A stretch of 64,000 bases of DNA from an uncultured Roseateles sp. (GTDB taxonomy: Bacteria; Pseudomonadota; Gammaproteobacteria; Burkholderiales; Burkholderiaceae_C), in the NCBI RefSeq assembly GCF_963422335.1, contig NZ_OY729424.1, forward strand, positions 2,108,001 to 2,172,000, in the 5' to 3' direction. The notes beneath the pieces are model-generated. The model was not told the origin of the DNA and made no database searches. It worked only from the letters and a program-made list of their open reading frames with translations. The position numbers and the translations under genes were made by a program. Below are positions 29,773 to 38,076 of this stretch, in pieces. Numbering within the stretch: the first letter of the stretch is position 1; each line of letters opens with the position of its first letter.

Positions 29773-30783
29773 TCAGAGCTTGGACACGCGTTCCAGCTCG
29801 CTCTTGAACAGCGTCACCACGGCCGGCTCGTAGGAGGCGGCGAACTTGTCGTGCACCGGCTTGACTTCGGCTCGCATGCGGGCCATCTCGGCGGGCGCGA
29901 TGTCGTTGTAGACCATGCCCCTGACCTGGATCTCGGCCAGGGCCTTGCCGGCGACCTCGCGGCTGACCGTACGCTGGTAGTTCTGGGCTTCGGTGGCGGC
30001 CTCCTGCAGCAGCCTGTGCTCCACCGGCGACAGCTTGTCCCAGAAGCGCTTGCTGATCTGGATCGGGTTGGTCGCGTACACATGGTTGGTGCCGCTGACG
30101 TACTTGTTCACCTCGTAGAACTTGCTGGACAGAATCACCGAGTAGGGGTTCTCCTGCCCATCCACGGCCCGGCCTTCGAGCGCGTTGTACAGCTCGGCAA
30201 AGGGCATGGGCAGCGGATTCGCCCTGAAGGTCTTGAAGGTTTCCAGGAACACCGGGTTCGGGATCACCCGCAGCTTCAGGCCGTCCAGGTCCTCGGCCTT
30301 GGTGATGGGCCGCTTGCTGTTGGTGACATTGCGAAACCCCAGGTCGAAGAAGCCCAGCACGACCACGCCCTTGTCTGCCAGCTTGGCGCTGAGCATCTTG
30401 CCCAGCGGGCCGTCGACCATGGCGTCGGCCTGGCGGGCGTTGCTGAACAGGAAGGGGAAGTCGAAGAGGCCGAATTCCTTGACGATGCCGGCCAGCGAGG
30501 TGGTGGAGGCCGTGAGCATCTCCTGCACGCCGCCCTGCAGCGCCGACTGCTGCTGCAATTCGTTGCCCAGCTGGCTGCTGGGATATTCCTTCACCGTGAT
30601 CTTGCCGCCGCTCTTGGCAGCCACCAGCTCAGCGAACTTCCTGACCCCGGTGCTGGTCGGGTGATCGGGGTTGTTCAGGTGGCCGAAACGGATCGTCCGC
30701 TCCTGAATGTCCTGGGCCAGCGCGATGCCGCCTGCGGCCAGCAGCGAGAACATCGCGGTCAGTTGAATCAGCTTGGATTTCAT
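29773..30783 (-). CDS. TRAP transporter substrate-binding protein, DctP family (second copy)
   Basis: A 336-residue periplasmic binding protein with a signal peptide (LIQLTAMFSLLAAGGIALAQ). It has the DctP landmarks FGHLNNPDHP, QLGNELQQQSALQGG and the carboxylate-binding Arg in GLKLRVIPNPVF. It is a close paralogue, of identical length, of the DctP at 38077-39087. No DctQ/DctM lies beside it, so it either shares the single permease pair or binds a related ligand. It follows the ELWxxDGT gene by 37 nt. Confidence 0.92.
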   Translation of the reverse strand: MKSKLIQLTAMFSLLAAGGIALAQDIQERTIRFGHLNNPDHPTSTGVRKFAELVAAKSGGKITVKEYPSSQLGNELQQQSALQGGVQEMLTASTTSLAGIVKEFGLFDFPFLFSNARQADAMVDGPLGKMLSAKLADKGVVVLGFFDLGFRNVTNSKRPITKAEDLDGLKLRVIPNPVFLETFKTFRANPLPMPFAELYNALEGRAVDGQENPYSVILSSKFYEVNKYVSGTNHVYATNPIQISKRFWDKLSPVEHRLLQEAATEAQNYQRTVSREVAGKALAEIQVRGMVYNDIAPAEMARMRAEVKPVHDKFAASYEPAVVTLFKSELERVSKL

Positions 30784-30820
30784 GGGGTCTCCTGCGAGTC
30801 AGGGTGATGGAGCTGGCGCC

Positions 30821-32221
30821 TCAGCGCAGCAGCTGGCGCACGCCGTCCTTGTCCAGCGCCCAGAGCGAGGTGTTGCCGTCGGAGCCGTCGGCGGCGAAGA
30901 ACATGGCGTTCAGCGCCGGGGTGAACAGGTGTGGAAAGGAGCCTTTGGTGCCGGGCTGCAGATCGGCCAGCAGGGTGGTGCCGCCGGCGCTGCCATCCGA
31001 TTGCCAGAGCTCGAAGCCGTGGGTCTCGTCCAGCGCTGCAAACAGCAGCCGGCCCTGGTAGGCGACCAGCTTGGACGGTGCGGACGAGCCGGGGCCGGGC
31101 ACCAGGTCGGCCACCATCACCGTGCCGGCGGCCGTGCCGTCGGATCGCCAGAGTTCCGCGCCGTGCACGCCATCGGTGGCCGAGAAGAACAGGGTCTTGT
31201 CCACCGCGGTGATGAAGCTGGGCAGGCCATGGCCGGCGCCAGGCAGCAGGTCCTTGAGCAGCACGGTGCCGCGGCGTATGCCGTCCGACGTCCACAGCTC
31301 GGTGCCGTTGCGGCCGTCATCGGCGGCAAAGTACAGCGCGCCGTTCATGGCGGTGAGGTAGCGGGGGTGGCTGCCGGCCTGGCCGTTGCGGATGTCGGAC
31401 ACCATGCGCGTGCCGCCGCGGCTGCCATCGGTCTTCCACAGCTCCTGGCCGTGCCGACCATCGTCGGCAACGAAGAAGAGTTCCTTGCCCAGGGCGGTGA
31501 GCGACTCGATGCGTGCATCGGCATTGCCGGGGGCGATGTCGCGCACCAGGTGCGTGCCGGCGGCCGTGCCATCGGAGACCCAGAGCTCGTTGCCGTGCTG
31601 TTCGTCGGAAGCGATGAAGTAGAGCTTGTCGCCGACCACTGTCAGCTGACGCGGTGTCGATCCGGCAGGCCCGGGTTGCAGGTCGGCGACCAGGGTGGTG
31701 GAGGCTTCATCGCCGGCCGTGGACCAGAGTTCGAAGCCATGGGTGCCGTCATCGGCGACGAAGAACAGCTTGCCGCGGAAGAGGGTGAAGCCATTCGGCG
31801 TGGAGTTGTCGGGGCCGGCGTTGATGTCCTTCACCAGGTGCGTGCCGGCGGGGGTGCCGTCGGTGCGCCACAGTTCCAGGCCGTGGCTGCCATCGTTGGC
31901 GGTGAACAGCACCGTCTCGCCCAGCTTGGCCAGGCCGCTGGGATAGGAGCCCAGCGGGCCCGGGTTGATGTCCATCACCCGGGTCGCTGCAGTGCCCTGG
32001 ATGTCGGCCGACCACAGTTCGTAACCGGACTGACCGTCGCTCATGCCGAACAGCACCTGCTGGCCCAGCACCACCAGACCGGCCGGCGCCGACCAGCGGG
32101 GCGTTGCCGCGCGCACGGCGTCCTGCGCCAGGGTTGACAGGCAGCAGGCGGCCGCCGCGGCGGCCAGGGCCACCGTCCGTACCCAGGCGGCCAGGGAGTG
32201 AGACGTGGCCCCGGCGTTCAT
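30821..32221 (-). CDS. Secreted ELWxxDGT-repeat protein
   Basis: A 466-residue exported protein (signal about 1-30, ending STLAQ). It is built almost entirely of 46-50-residue repeats. Eight clear copies carry ELWxxDGT or a variant (ELWRTDGTPAGT, ELWVSDGTAAGT, ELWKTDGSRGGT, ELWQSDGSAGGT), each followed by a VxDI/L step. A ninth degenerate copy is at the end (SLWALD). These repeats are thought to form beta-propeller-type blades. The start ATG overlaps the stop of the upstream PEP-CTERM gene by four bases, so the two are made together. No sorting signal of its own. Confidence 0.85.
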   Translation of the reverse strand: MNAGATSHSLAAWVRTVALAAAAAACCLSTLAQDAVRAATPRWSAPAGLVVLGQQVLFGMSDGQSGYELWSADIQGTAATRVMDINPGPLGSYPSGLAKLGETVLFTANDGSHGLELWRTDGTPAGTHLVKDINAGPDNSTPNGFTLFRGKLFFVADDGTHGFELWSTAGDEASTTLVADLQPGPAGSTPRQLTVVGDKLYFIASDEQHGNELWVSDGTAAGTHLVRDIAPGNADARIESLTALGKELFFVADDGRHGQELWKTDGSRGGTRMVSDIRNGQAGSHPRYLTAMNGALYFAADDGRNGTELWTSDGIRRGTVLLKDLLPGAGHGLPSFITAVDKTLFFSATDGVHGAELWRSDGTAAGTVMVADLVPGPGSSAPSKLVAYQGRLLFAALDETHGFELWQSDGSAGGTTLLADLQPGTKGSFPHLFTPALNAMFFAADGSDGNTSLWALDKDGVRQLLR

Positions 32222-32868
32222 GCGCGCCCCGCGCTGGGAGTGCGGCGGCGCACCACCAGGCCGATGCCGCACAGACCGGCGAGCATCAGGCCATAGGTCT
32301 CGGGCTCGGGCACGGCTGCGATGGACTGGCTGTGGATGGCGGCCACCAGCTGCAGCTGCGGGCGGGAGCCGCGGGTGTCGAAGTCCATGCCTATCTCCAC
32401 TTGCTTGACCGTTGCGCCCGGTGCGAGACCGAAGAAGCTGAGATCCAGCGTGGTCATGTTGACGTTGTGGTCGTCGACGATGGTGGTGGTCTCGGTCGTG
32501 AAGTAGGTGCGGGTGATGCCGTTGATGGTCACGTCGAAGCTGTCGAAGCCCTCCTGCGAGTACTCATAGGCCTCGTGGCCGACCTCGAACAGGGCCAGGT
32601 CGTCACCGGCGCCGTTGACGATCACATTGTTGGTGAAGGCCAGCACCACCTTGGCGCCAGGCGTCATCGAGGTGGCCCAGGTGGACAGGTCCTTGTCGGT
32701 CAGCGCGGCTTGCAGGGAGGCCCCGGCCACGGTGTACACACCGGTGGACGAGACCAGTTTGTCGGCATAGGAGTCGTCGGTGAAGCTGATGCCGCCGATC
32801 TGCAGGGCATGGGCGCCGTGGGAGGCCGCAAGGCCCAGAACGGCTGCTGCGAAGTACTTCCTGAACAT
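32218..32868 (-). CDS. PEP-CTERM sorting-domain protein
   Basis: A 216-residue exported protein: signal MFRKYFAAAVLGLAASHGAHA, a beta-rich Asp/Thr/Gly body (TTETTTIVDDHNVNMTTLDLS) and the sorting signal VPEPETYGLMLAGLCGIGLV then RRRTPSAGRA. The tail after the hydrophobic stretch is a little longer than usual. It lies between another PEP-CTERM gene and the ELWxxDGT gene in one minus-strand operon. A GC-rich hairpin without a T tract sits in the 69-nt gap upstream (32911-32935). Confidence 0.85.
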   Translation of the reverse strand: MFRKYFAAAVLGLAASHGAHALQIGGISFTDDSYADKLVSSTGVYTVAGASLQAALTDKDLSTWATSMTPGAKVVLAFTNNVIVNGAGDDLALFEVGHEAYEYSQEGFDSFDVTINGITRTYFTTETTTIVDDHNVNMTTLDLSFFGLAPGATVKQVEIGMDFDTRGSRPQLQLVAAIHSQSIAAVPEPETYGLMLAGLCGIGLVVRRRTPSAGRA

Positions 32869-32937
32869 GTTTGCTCCGATTTTCTGTGTGGGTGCGGTGG
32901 GAACAGCCCCCCGGCGCGCTGCCGGAGGGCCGAGGGC

Positions 32938-33762
32938 TTAGCGCCGGAAGATGCTGCGCAGGCGATGGCCCAGGCCCAGCACCGCCAGGCCGGCCAGCAT
33001 CAGGGCGTAGCTCTCGGGCTCCGGCACGGCAGTGACGGAGGCACTGGCATAGGCCAGCGCGTTGCCACGGATGTTGTAGTAGCCCACTTCATCGGGCGAG
33101 GTGAACTGCACGGTGAAGGTGAGCGTGCCGCTTTGCGCCGCGTGGCCGCTCAGTGCGTCGAACGAAAAGATCGACGGCGTCTGCATGCCGCCGCTGGCAT
33201 TGGCATAGTTGCCGAAGGCGAATTCGATCGACGACTGCGCGAAGTTCTCTCCGGTGTTGCTGGTCGCCGCACCGGCGGCGAGTGCGTAGCCGATCGAGAA
33301 GGTCACGCTGCCGGCCTGCGACAGGTAGAACTCCTGCGATTGCTGAGCCATCGAGACGCCGGCGTGGGGCTGGCTCACCGCGGCGATCACGAAGGGCGTG
33401 GCCGTGGCCGTGCCCTGCAGGGTGCCGCCCAGTGCCGCTGCCGCCGATGAACTGGCGTGCGGGCGGCTGGTGCTCAGCGCCGCGTCGGTCAGCGCAAAGT
33501 CGGTGGAGCTGGCGCGGTCGTTGTCGACCAGGCCGCCGGCTTCGGAGGATTCCGAATACAGCGTCTGGTAGGCGGCGCCGGTGTTCCAGGTCAAGCTGCC
33601 CGCAGACACCAGGTACGAGAACGAGGTGACCTGGTAGGAGGCGCTGGAGGCCGGCGCGCCGGCGCTGGCCGCGCCGGCTGCTGCCAGCAGGGTGGCCGCG
33701 CCAATGGCGCGTAGGGCGGGGCGGCGTGCGAGAAGGGTCGCCATGCTGCGCAAGGTTTTCAT
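32938..33762 (-). CDS. PEP-CTERM sorting-domain protein
   Basis: A 274-residue exported protein. Signal region RPALRAIGAATLLAAAGAAS; Ser/Ala/Thr-rich body; sorting signal VPEPESYALMLAGLAVLGLG then HRLRSIFRR. The body resembles the PEP-CTERM protein at 58846-59661 in composition and in short blocks (QTLFS/QTLYS-type, SxxFSxxTSS), suggesting related extracellular proteins. It is the second gene after the PQQ dehydrogenase, 26 nt downstream of it. Confidence 0.85.
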   Translation of the reverse strand: MKTLRSMATLLARRPALRAIGAATLLAAAGAASAGAPASSASYQVTSFSYLVSAGSLTWNTGAAYQTLYSESSEAGGLVDNDRASSTDFALTDAALSTSRPHASSSAAAALGGTLQGTATATPFVIAAVSQPHAGVSMAQQSQEFYLSQAGSVTFSIGYALAAGAATSNTGENFAQSSIEFAFGNYANASGGMQTPSIFSFDALSGHAAQSGTLTFTVQFTSPDEVGYYNIRGNALAYASASVTAVPEPESYALMLAGLAVLGLGHRLRSIFRR

Positions 33763-33788
33763 ATCGAGTCTCCTGTGATGGTTGGCGG

Positions 33789-35831
33789 TCAGTACACGAC
33801 GACCTTGCCGGTGGCCCGGGGGCTCGTGCAGTCGTTGTAGAAGTACTCACCCTTCTGGCTGAAGGTGTAGGCGAAGGCCTGTCCTGGAGCGAGCGGGCCG
33901 GCGTTGAACAGGCCTTCGAAGAACTGCGTGGCGCAGTGGTTCTTCGCGTTGGTGGCCGGGTTCAGGAAGGTCACCGTGGTGCCCACCGGAACGCGCAGAT
34001 GCTGCGGCGCCATGGCGTTGACGGTGTCCTGCTCGACGGCGCCCACCGCGCCATTGCTGTACGAGCGGTTCAGCACCACGGTGTTGTTCACCGCCGAGCC
34101 TTCCACGGCGGCTGCCGTGATGTCGCGGCGCAGCGCTGGCGGCACTGGCGCCGCGGCCTGGGCCACCTTGCCGCCGACCTTGAAGGCCCACAGATAGTCG
34201 CCCCGCGGTGCGTCCGAGAACGGCAGGCCGGAGCCGCCGGCGAACACGGCCATGTACTGCTCGCCGTTGACCTCGTAGGTGATCGGGCTGGCGTTGATGC
34301 TGGCCCCGGTCTGGAAGCGCCACAGCTCGCGGCCGTTGAGTGCGTCCATGCCCAGCAGATTGCCGTCGGGCTGGCCGATGAACAGCAGGTTGCTGGCCGT
34401 GGTCAGGATGCCGTTGCCGTGCGCGACCGACCAGGGCAGGTCCTTCTTCCACACCACCGTGTTGGTGGAGGGATCGACGGCCACGATGCCGCCCGACATC
34501 GGCGTGCCCAGCGGACGCAGGCCGTTGCTGGCCTCGGTCAGCGAGTGGGCCGAGCCGATATAGCCCACGCCGGTGTACATCAGCTTGGTGGTCTGGCTGA
34601 AGGACTGGTGGTTCCAGTCCGCGCCACCGCCCTGGCCGGGGAAGGACAGGATGGGTTCGTCCCAGTGCGCCGCGAAGATGCAGCCGGTCTTGAAGTTCGG
34701 CACGGCGCGGGCCGGGCCTTCCTTGGTCGGGCAGGTGGGGATGAAGCCGCCGCCGCGCGGGAAGGGTTGCGTGGGCCAGGACTTCTGGCGCGGGTCCACC
34801 GGCACGGGCTTCTCGTCGATGCCGATCAGCGGTGAGCCATCGGTGCGGTCCAGGATGTAGTACATGCCGGTCTTGCTGCCGTAGACCACGGCCTTGCGCA
34901 GCTGGCCCTTGACGGTGATGTTGGCCAGCACCGGGGACATCACGTTGTCCATGTCCCAGATGTCGTGGTGGATGGACTGGAAGTGCCACTTGTAAACGCC
35001 GGTCTTGGCGTCCATCGCGACGATGGAGTTGGCAAACAGGTTCTGCCCGCCGCGGGTGGAGCCGTTCTGCGAGGAGCCGGCGCGCACATTGCCGAAGGTC
35101 CAGTACAGCGTGTTCAGCTCGGGGTCGATGGCGGGGTGTATCCAGGGCGTGGCGCCGCCCTTCAGATAGGTGTTGCCCTCCCAGGTGTCGCCGCCGATGG
35201 TGCCCGGCTCGGCCGGGCCGTAGAAATGCCACACCACATCACCGGTGTTGGCGTCGATGGCCAGGCCGACGCCGCGGTCCGTGTCGCTGGTGCCGACGTA
35301 GATCAGGTTGTCGTGGTAGACGATGCCGACCTTGGCGATGCCAGGGTAGTTGCTGTACTGGCGCTCCCAGAGCTTGGCACCGGTCTTCTGATCCAGCGCG
35401 ATCACGTAGTTGCCCGTGGTGCTGGTGAATACCTTGCCCTGGCCCACGGCCACGCCACGGCGCGTCTGACCGCCGCGGCCAGGGTTGAAGCTCCATTTCA
35501 CCTGGCCGGTGACGCCATCGACGGCATGCACGCGGCCCTGAGCAGTCTCGATGAACAGCACGCCATCCACCGCGACGGCGGTGCTCTGGGCGTTGCCGGA
35601 CTTGGCGCCGCCCTCCAGGCTGTTCACCCAGATGGCGCCGAGCTGGCTGATGTTGCCCTTGTTGATCTTGGCAAGCGCCGAGTAGTTCTGGTTGCCCAGG
35701 TTGCCGCCCACTTTGGGGAAGTCGGTGGTGGTGGCCACGCAGCAGGAATCTGCTGCGGTGGCGGCCTCTGCCTGTGTGGCTGCAAGCACCCCGGCCGCAA
35801 GCAGCATGGACGTGATCAAGTGTCTGTTCAT
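33789..35831 (-). CDS. PQQ-type beta-propeller dehydrogenase fused to a cupredoxin-like domain
   Basis: A 680-residue periplasmic protein. Signal peptide LITSMLLAAGVLAATQAEA; quinoprotein propeller (about 40-570) with the tryptophan-docking-type repeats (ALDQKTGAKLWERQ, AIDANTGDVVWHF, AMDAKTGVYKWHFQ), the HHDIWDMD active-site Asp region and GGADWN. The usual C-terminal heme c is absent. Instead residues about 585-680 form a cupredoxin-like domain (VPVGTTVTFLNP, LAPGQAFAYTF, GEYFYNDC). The copper motif C-x2-H-x2-M is degenerate (CTSPRATG); only one His (NHC) and the Cys remain. Start: ATG 35831 gives the signal; a frame to 36074 crosses the promoter. Substrate unknown, probably an alcohol. Confidence 0.88.
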   Translation of the reverse strand: MNRHLITSMLLAAGVLAATQAEAATAADSCCVATTTDFPKVGGNLGNQNYSALAKINKGNISQLGAIWVNSLEGGAKSGNAQSTAVAVDGVLFIETAQGRVHAVDGVTGQVKWSFNPGRGGQTRRGVAVGQGKVFTSTTGNYVIALDQKTGAKLWERQYSNYPGIAKVGIVYHDNLIYVGTSDTDRGVGLAIDANTGDVVWHFYGPAEPGTIGGDTWEGNTYLKGGATPWIHPAIDPELNTLYWTFGNVRAGSSQNGSTRGGQNLFANSIVAMDAKTGVYKWHFQSIHHDIWDMDNVMSPVLANITVKGQLRKAVVYGSKTGMYYILDRTDGSPLIGIDEKPVPVDPRQKSWPTQPFPRGGGFIPTCPTKEGPARAVPNFKTGCIFAAHWDEPILSFPGQGGGADWNHQSFSQTTKLMYTGVGYIGSAHSLTEASNGLRPLGTPMSGGIVAVDPSTNTVVWKKDLPWSVAHGNGILTTASNLLFIGQPDGNLLGMDALNGRELWRFQTGASINASPITYEVNGEQYMAVFAGGSGLPFSDAPRGDYLWAFKVGGKVAQAAAPVPPALRRDITAAAVEGSAVNNTVVLNRSYSNGAVGAVEQDTVNAMAPQHLRVPVGTTVTFLNPATNAKNHCATQFFEGLFNAGPLAPGQAFAYTFSQKGEYFYNDCTSPRATGKVVVY

Positions 35832-35861
35832 TGTCTCTGTCTCCGTTGGTTGGTGAATTTG

Positions 35862-35886
35862 CATCGTTCTGTCAAGCAGAACGATG
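35862..35886. promoter_or_regulatory. Inverted-repeat operator of the PQQ-dehydrogenase operon
   Basis: CATCGTTCT-gtcaagc-AGAACGATG: perfect 9-bp arms, 7-nt spacer, 31 nt before the ATG and about 19 nt past the -10 box. The core CGTTCT-N7-AGAAC recurs in the thuA promoter (57711-57728), and CGTTCT/AGAACG half-sites occur in the dctP and iclR promoters. Confidence 0.75.
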
Positions 35887-35904
35887 AATCGTCTGACCGA
35901 ACGA

Positions 35905-35933
35905 AGTATTGGTGACGCCGATGGCAAAGTCAA
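35905..35933 (-). promoter_or_regulatory. Sigma-70-like promoter of the PQQ-dehydrogenase operon
   Basis: On the minus strand: TTGACT, 17-nt spacer, AATACT. The AATACTTC segment resembles the thuA -10 region (TATACTTC). The operator lies downstream. The remaining roughly 300-nt gap to dctM holds only this promoter, the operator and the dctM terminator. Confidence 0.6.
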
Positions 35934-35972
35934 CACAACTTGATTGAGGGTTTGCCCGGTTATTGCGGGCCC

Positions 35973-36023
35973 GAAAAGAAAAGGGTCGGCATCACGCGGA
36001 GACCCTCCGTGCGATGCCGACCC
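35973..36023 (-). terminator. Rho-independent terminator of the TRAP dctPQM operon
   Basis: On the minus strand: GGGTCGGCATC / GATGCCGACCC, perfect 11-bp stem with an inner hairpin, followed by TTTTCTTTTC. It lies 110 nt after the dctM stop and separates the transporter genes from the PQQ operon. Confidence 0.92.
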
Positions 36024-36132
36024 CGGCCTGGTGCTGTGCTGTCGCTTGCTGCTAACTTGTTTGATGTGCGTCAAATGAAAAACGGTCCGCCGCGCCTGCG
36101 CGCGGCGGACCGCCGTACGAACATTGCGGAGA

Positions 36133-37413
36133 TCAGCCGCTCAGGAACCGGGCCGGCCAGATCACCAGCTGCGGGAAGAACACCAGCAGGAACATCACGC
36201 CGAACTGCACCATCATGAAGGGCATGGCGCCGCGCGTGACCTCGTCCATCTTCATCTTGCCGACCCCGGCGACGACGTTCAGCACCACTCCCACCGGCGG
36301 CGTGATCAGTCCGATGGCGTTGTTGATCATGAACAGCACGCCGAAGTAGACCGGGTCGATGCCGGCCGCCTTGATCACCGGCATCAGCACCGGGGTCAGG
36401 ATCAGGATGGTGGGCGTCATGTCCAGCGCCGTGCCCACGGCCATCACCAAGGCCATGATGGCGATCATCAGCAGGGTCTGGTTGCCCATGAAGGGCTGCA
36501 GCATATCCACCATCTTGGCCGGCAGGTCGGCCACCGTGATGAGCCAGGCCGACACCATCGAGGCGGCGACAAGAAACATCACCACGCCGCTGGTGCGCGA
36601 GGCCGAGACAAAGATGCCGTACATCTGCGACCACTTCAACTCGCGGTAGACGCAGGTGGCCACGAAGAAGGCATAGACCGCTGCCACGACCCCGGCCTCG
36701 GTGGGCGTGAACACCCCCATCTTCAAACCGACCAGCACGATGAAGGGCAGCACCAGGGCCCAGGACGACTCTTTCAGGGCGACCAGCCGCTCCTTGGTGG
36801 TGGCCTTGTGCGGCATGGCGATGACCTCGCGCTTGGCCACCCACCACCAGGCCACCCAGAGGCCTGCACCCAGCAGGATGCCCGGCACGATGCCGGCCAG
36901 GAAGAGCTTGCTGATGGACACATTGGCGGTGACGCCGAAGATCACGTAGCCGATCGACGGCGGCAGCACCGGCGCGATGGTGCCGGCCGAGGCGATCAGC
37001 CCGCCCGCGCGGCCACGCTCATGCCCGGCGGCGATCATCATCGGCAGCAGCAGCGCCGACAGCGCGGCGGCGTCGGCCACGGCCGAGCCCGACAGTGCCG
37101 CCAGCAGCAGCGCCGCCACGATGGCGACGAAGCCCAGGCCGCCGCGCACATGACCGACCAGCGTGATGGCCAGTTGCACGATGCGCTTGGACAGGCCGCC
37201 GACATTCATGATCTCGCCGGCCAGCATGAAGAAGGGCACGGCCAGCAGCGGGAAGTTGTTGGCACCGTTGACGACGTTCTGCGCCAGGATCTGCGCGTCG
37301 AACATGTCGAGATGCAGCATCAGGGCGAGGCCCGACAGGAGCAGGGCAAAGGCGATCGGCACGCCGATGGCCATGGCCGCGATCAGCGACCCCATGAAGA
37401 TGATGACAGTCAT
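36133..37413 (-). CDS. dctM: TRAP transporter large permease DctM
   Basis: A 426-residue inner-membrane protein with about 12 hydrophobic helices. It has DctM landmarks: GSLIAAMAIGVPIAFALLLS at the N-terminus, PFFMLAGEIMNVGGLSKRI, GSAVADAAALSALLLPMM and a C-terminal GLITPPVGVVLNVVAG. It is the sodium-driven transport subunit and pairs with DctQ, which ends 9 nt upstream. A terminator follows. Confidence 0.96.
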   Translation of the reverse strand: MTVIIFMGSLIAAMAIGVPIAFALLLSGLALMLHLDMFDAQILAQNVVNGANNFPLLAVPFFMLAGEIMNVGGLSKRIVQLAITLVGHVRGGLGFVAIVAALLLAALSGSAVADAAALSALLLPMMIAAGHERGRAGGLIASAGTIAPVLPPSIGYVIFGVTANVSISKLFLAGIVPGILLGAGLWVAWWWVAKREVIAMPHKATTKERLVALKESSWALVLPFIVLVGLKMGVFTPTEAGVVAAVYAFFVATCVYRELKWSQMYGIFVSASRTSGVVMFLVAASMVSAWLITVADLPAKMVDMLQPFMGNQTLLMIAIMALVMAVGTALDMTPTILILTPVLMPVIKAAGIDPVYFGVLFMINNAIGLITPPVGVVLNVVAGVGKMKMDEVTRGAMPFMMVQFGVMFLLVFFPQLVIWPARFLSG

Positions 37414-37422
37414 GATCGGTCC

Positions 37423-37986
37423 TTAGCGCTTGAGCACGGGCTCTGGGAGTTCTTGGGGCGGATGGTCACGCAGCTTGGCCAGGTCTTCCGACTCTGTGAA
37501 CATCACCAGATCTTCCTCGCTCGCCCGACCGGTCAGGGTGCGGAACAGCTGCACGCCCAGGATGACGACCGCGGAGACGGCGAACACCACCACCGACATG
37601 TAGAAGATGCCCATCGATGCGCCGCTGACGGGCGCCGTCACGTCGGCATTGATCTTGACCTGTGCCCAGCCGCCGGTGATCAGCAGCCAGCTGACATACA
37701 ACATGCCGCTTTGCGCGATGGCAGCGCAGATGCGCTTGCCCATCAGGGGCAGCCGCGCGATCAGGAAGTCCGTGCCGAGGTGGCCGTTCTCCTGCAGGGC
37801 CGCAATGGCACCAAGAAAGATCATCCACACGAAGAACCAGCGGGACATCTCTTCCGAAACCATCAGCCCCGAATTGAAGGCATAGCGCAGGACCACGTTG
37901 CCGAAGACCAGGACGACCATCACGGCGAGCGAGATCGCAGTGATGGCGTCGATCAGGCGGCAGTACCAATTGAGTAACCGATTCAC
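37423..37986 (-). CDS. dctQ: TRAP transporter small permease DctQ
   Basis: A 187-residue, four-helix membrane protein of the DctQ family: VVLRYAFNSGLMVSEEMSRW followed by FVWMIFLGA, and ENGHLGTDFL. It stabilises DctM and docks the binding protein. Both possible starts are GTG: 37986 (VNRLLNWYCRL, preceded by GGGGGTC) fits the family; 38040 would add 18 unconserved residues. Between dctP (stop 38077) and dctM. Confidence 0.92.
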   Translation of the reverse strand: MNRLLNWYCRLIDAITAISLAVMVVLVFGNVVLRYAFNSGLMVSEEMSRWFFVWMIFLGAIAALQENGHLGTDFLIARLPLMGKRICAAIAQSGMLYVSWLLITGGWAQVKINADVTAPVSGASMGIFYMSVVVFAVSAVVILGVQLFRTLTGRASEEDLVMFTESEDLAKLRDHPPQELPEPVLKR

Positions 37987-38076
37987 GGCAGACCCCCAGA
38001 GAGCGGAGTCGCGATAACGCGACAGAGAAGAAAGCCGCACACCGCGAGTGCGATGGGCGGCTGATAGGCAGAGCGC

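Noticed and set aside
32911..32935. GC-rich hairpin between two PEP-CTERM genes
   Set aside because: No T tract on either strand; genes are co-directional and closely spaced, so I do not call a terminator.
35832..36074. Upstream extension of the PQQ dehydrogenase (761 residues)
   Set aside because: The extra N-terminus crosses the promoter and the dctM terminator and would hide the clear signal peptide starting at 35831.
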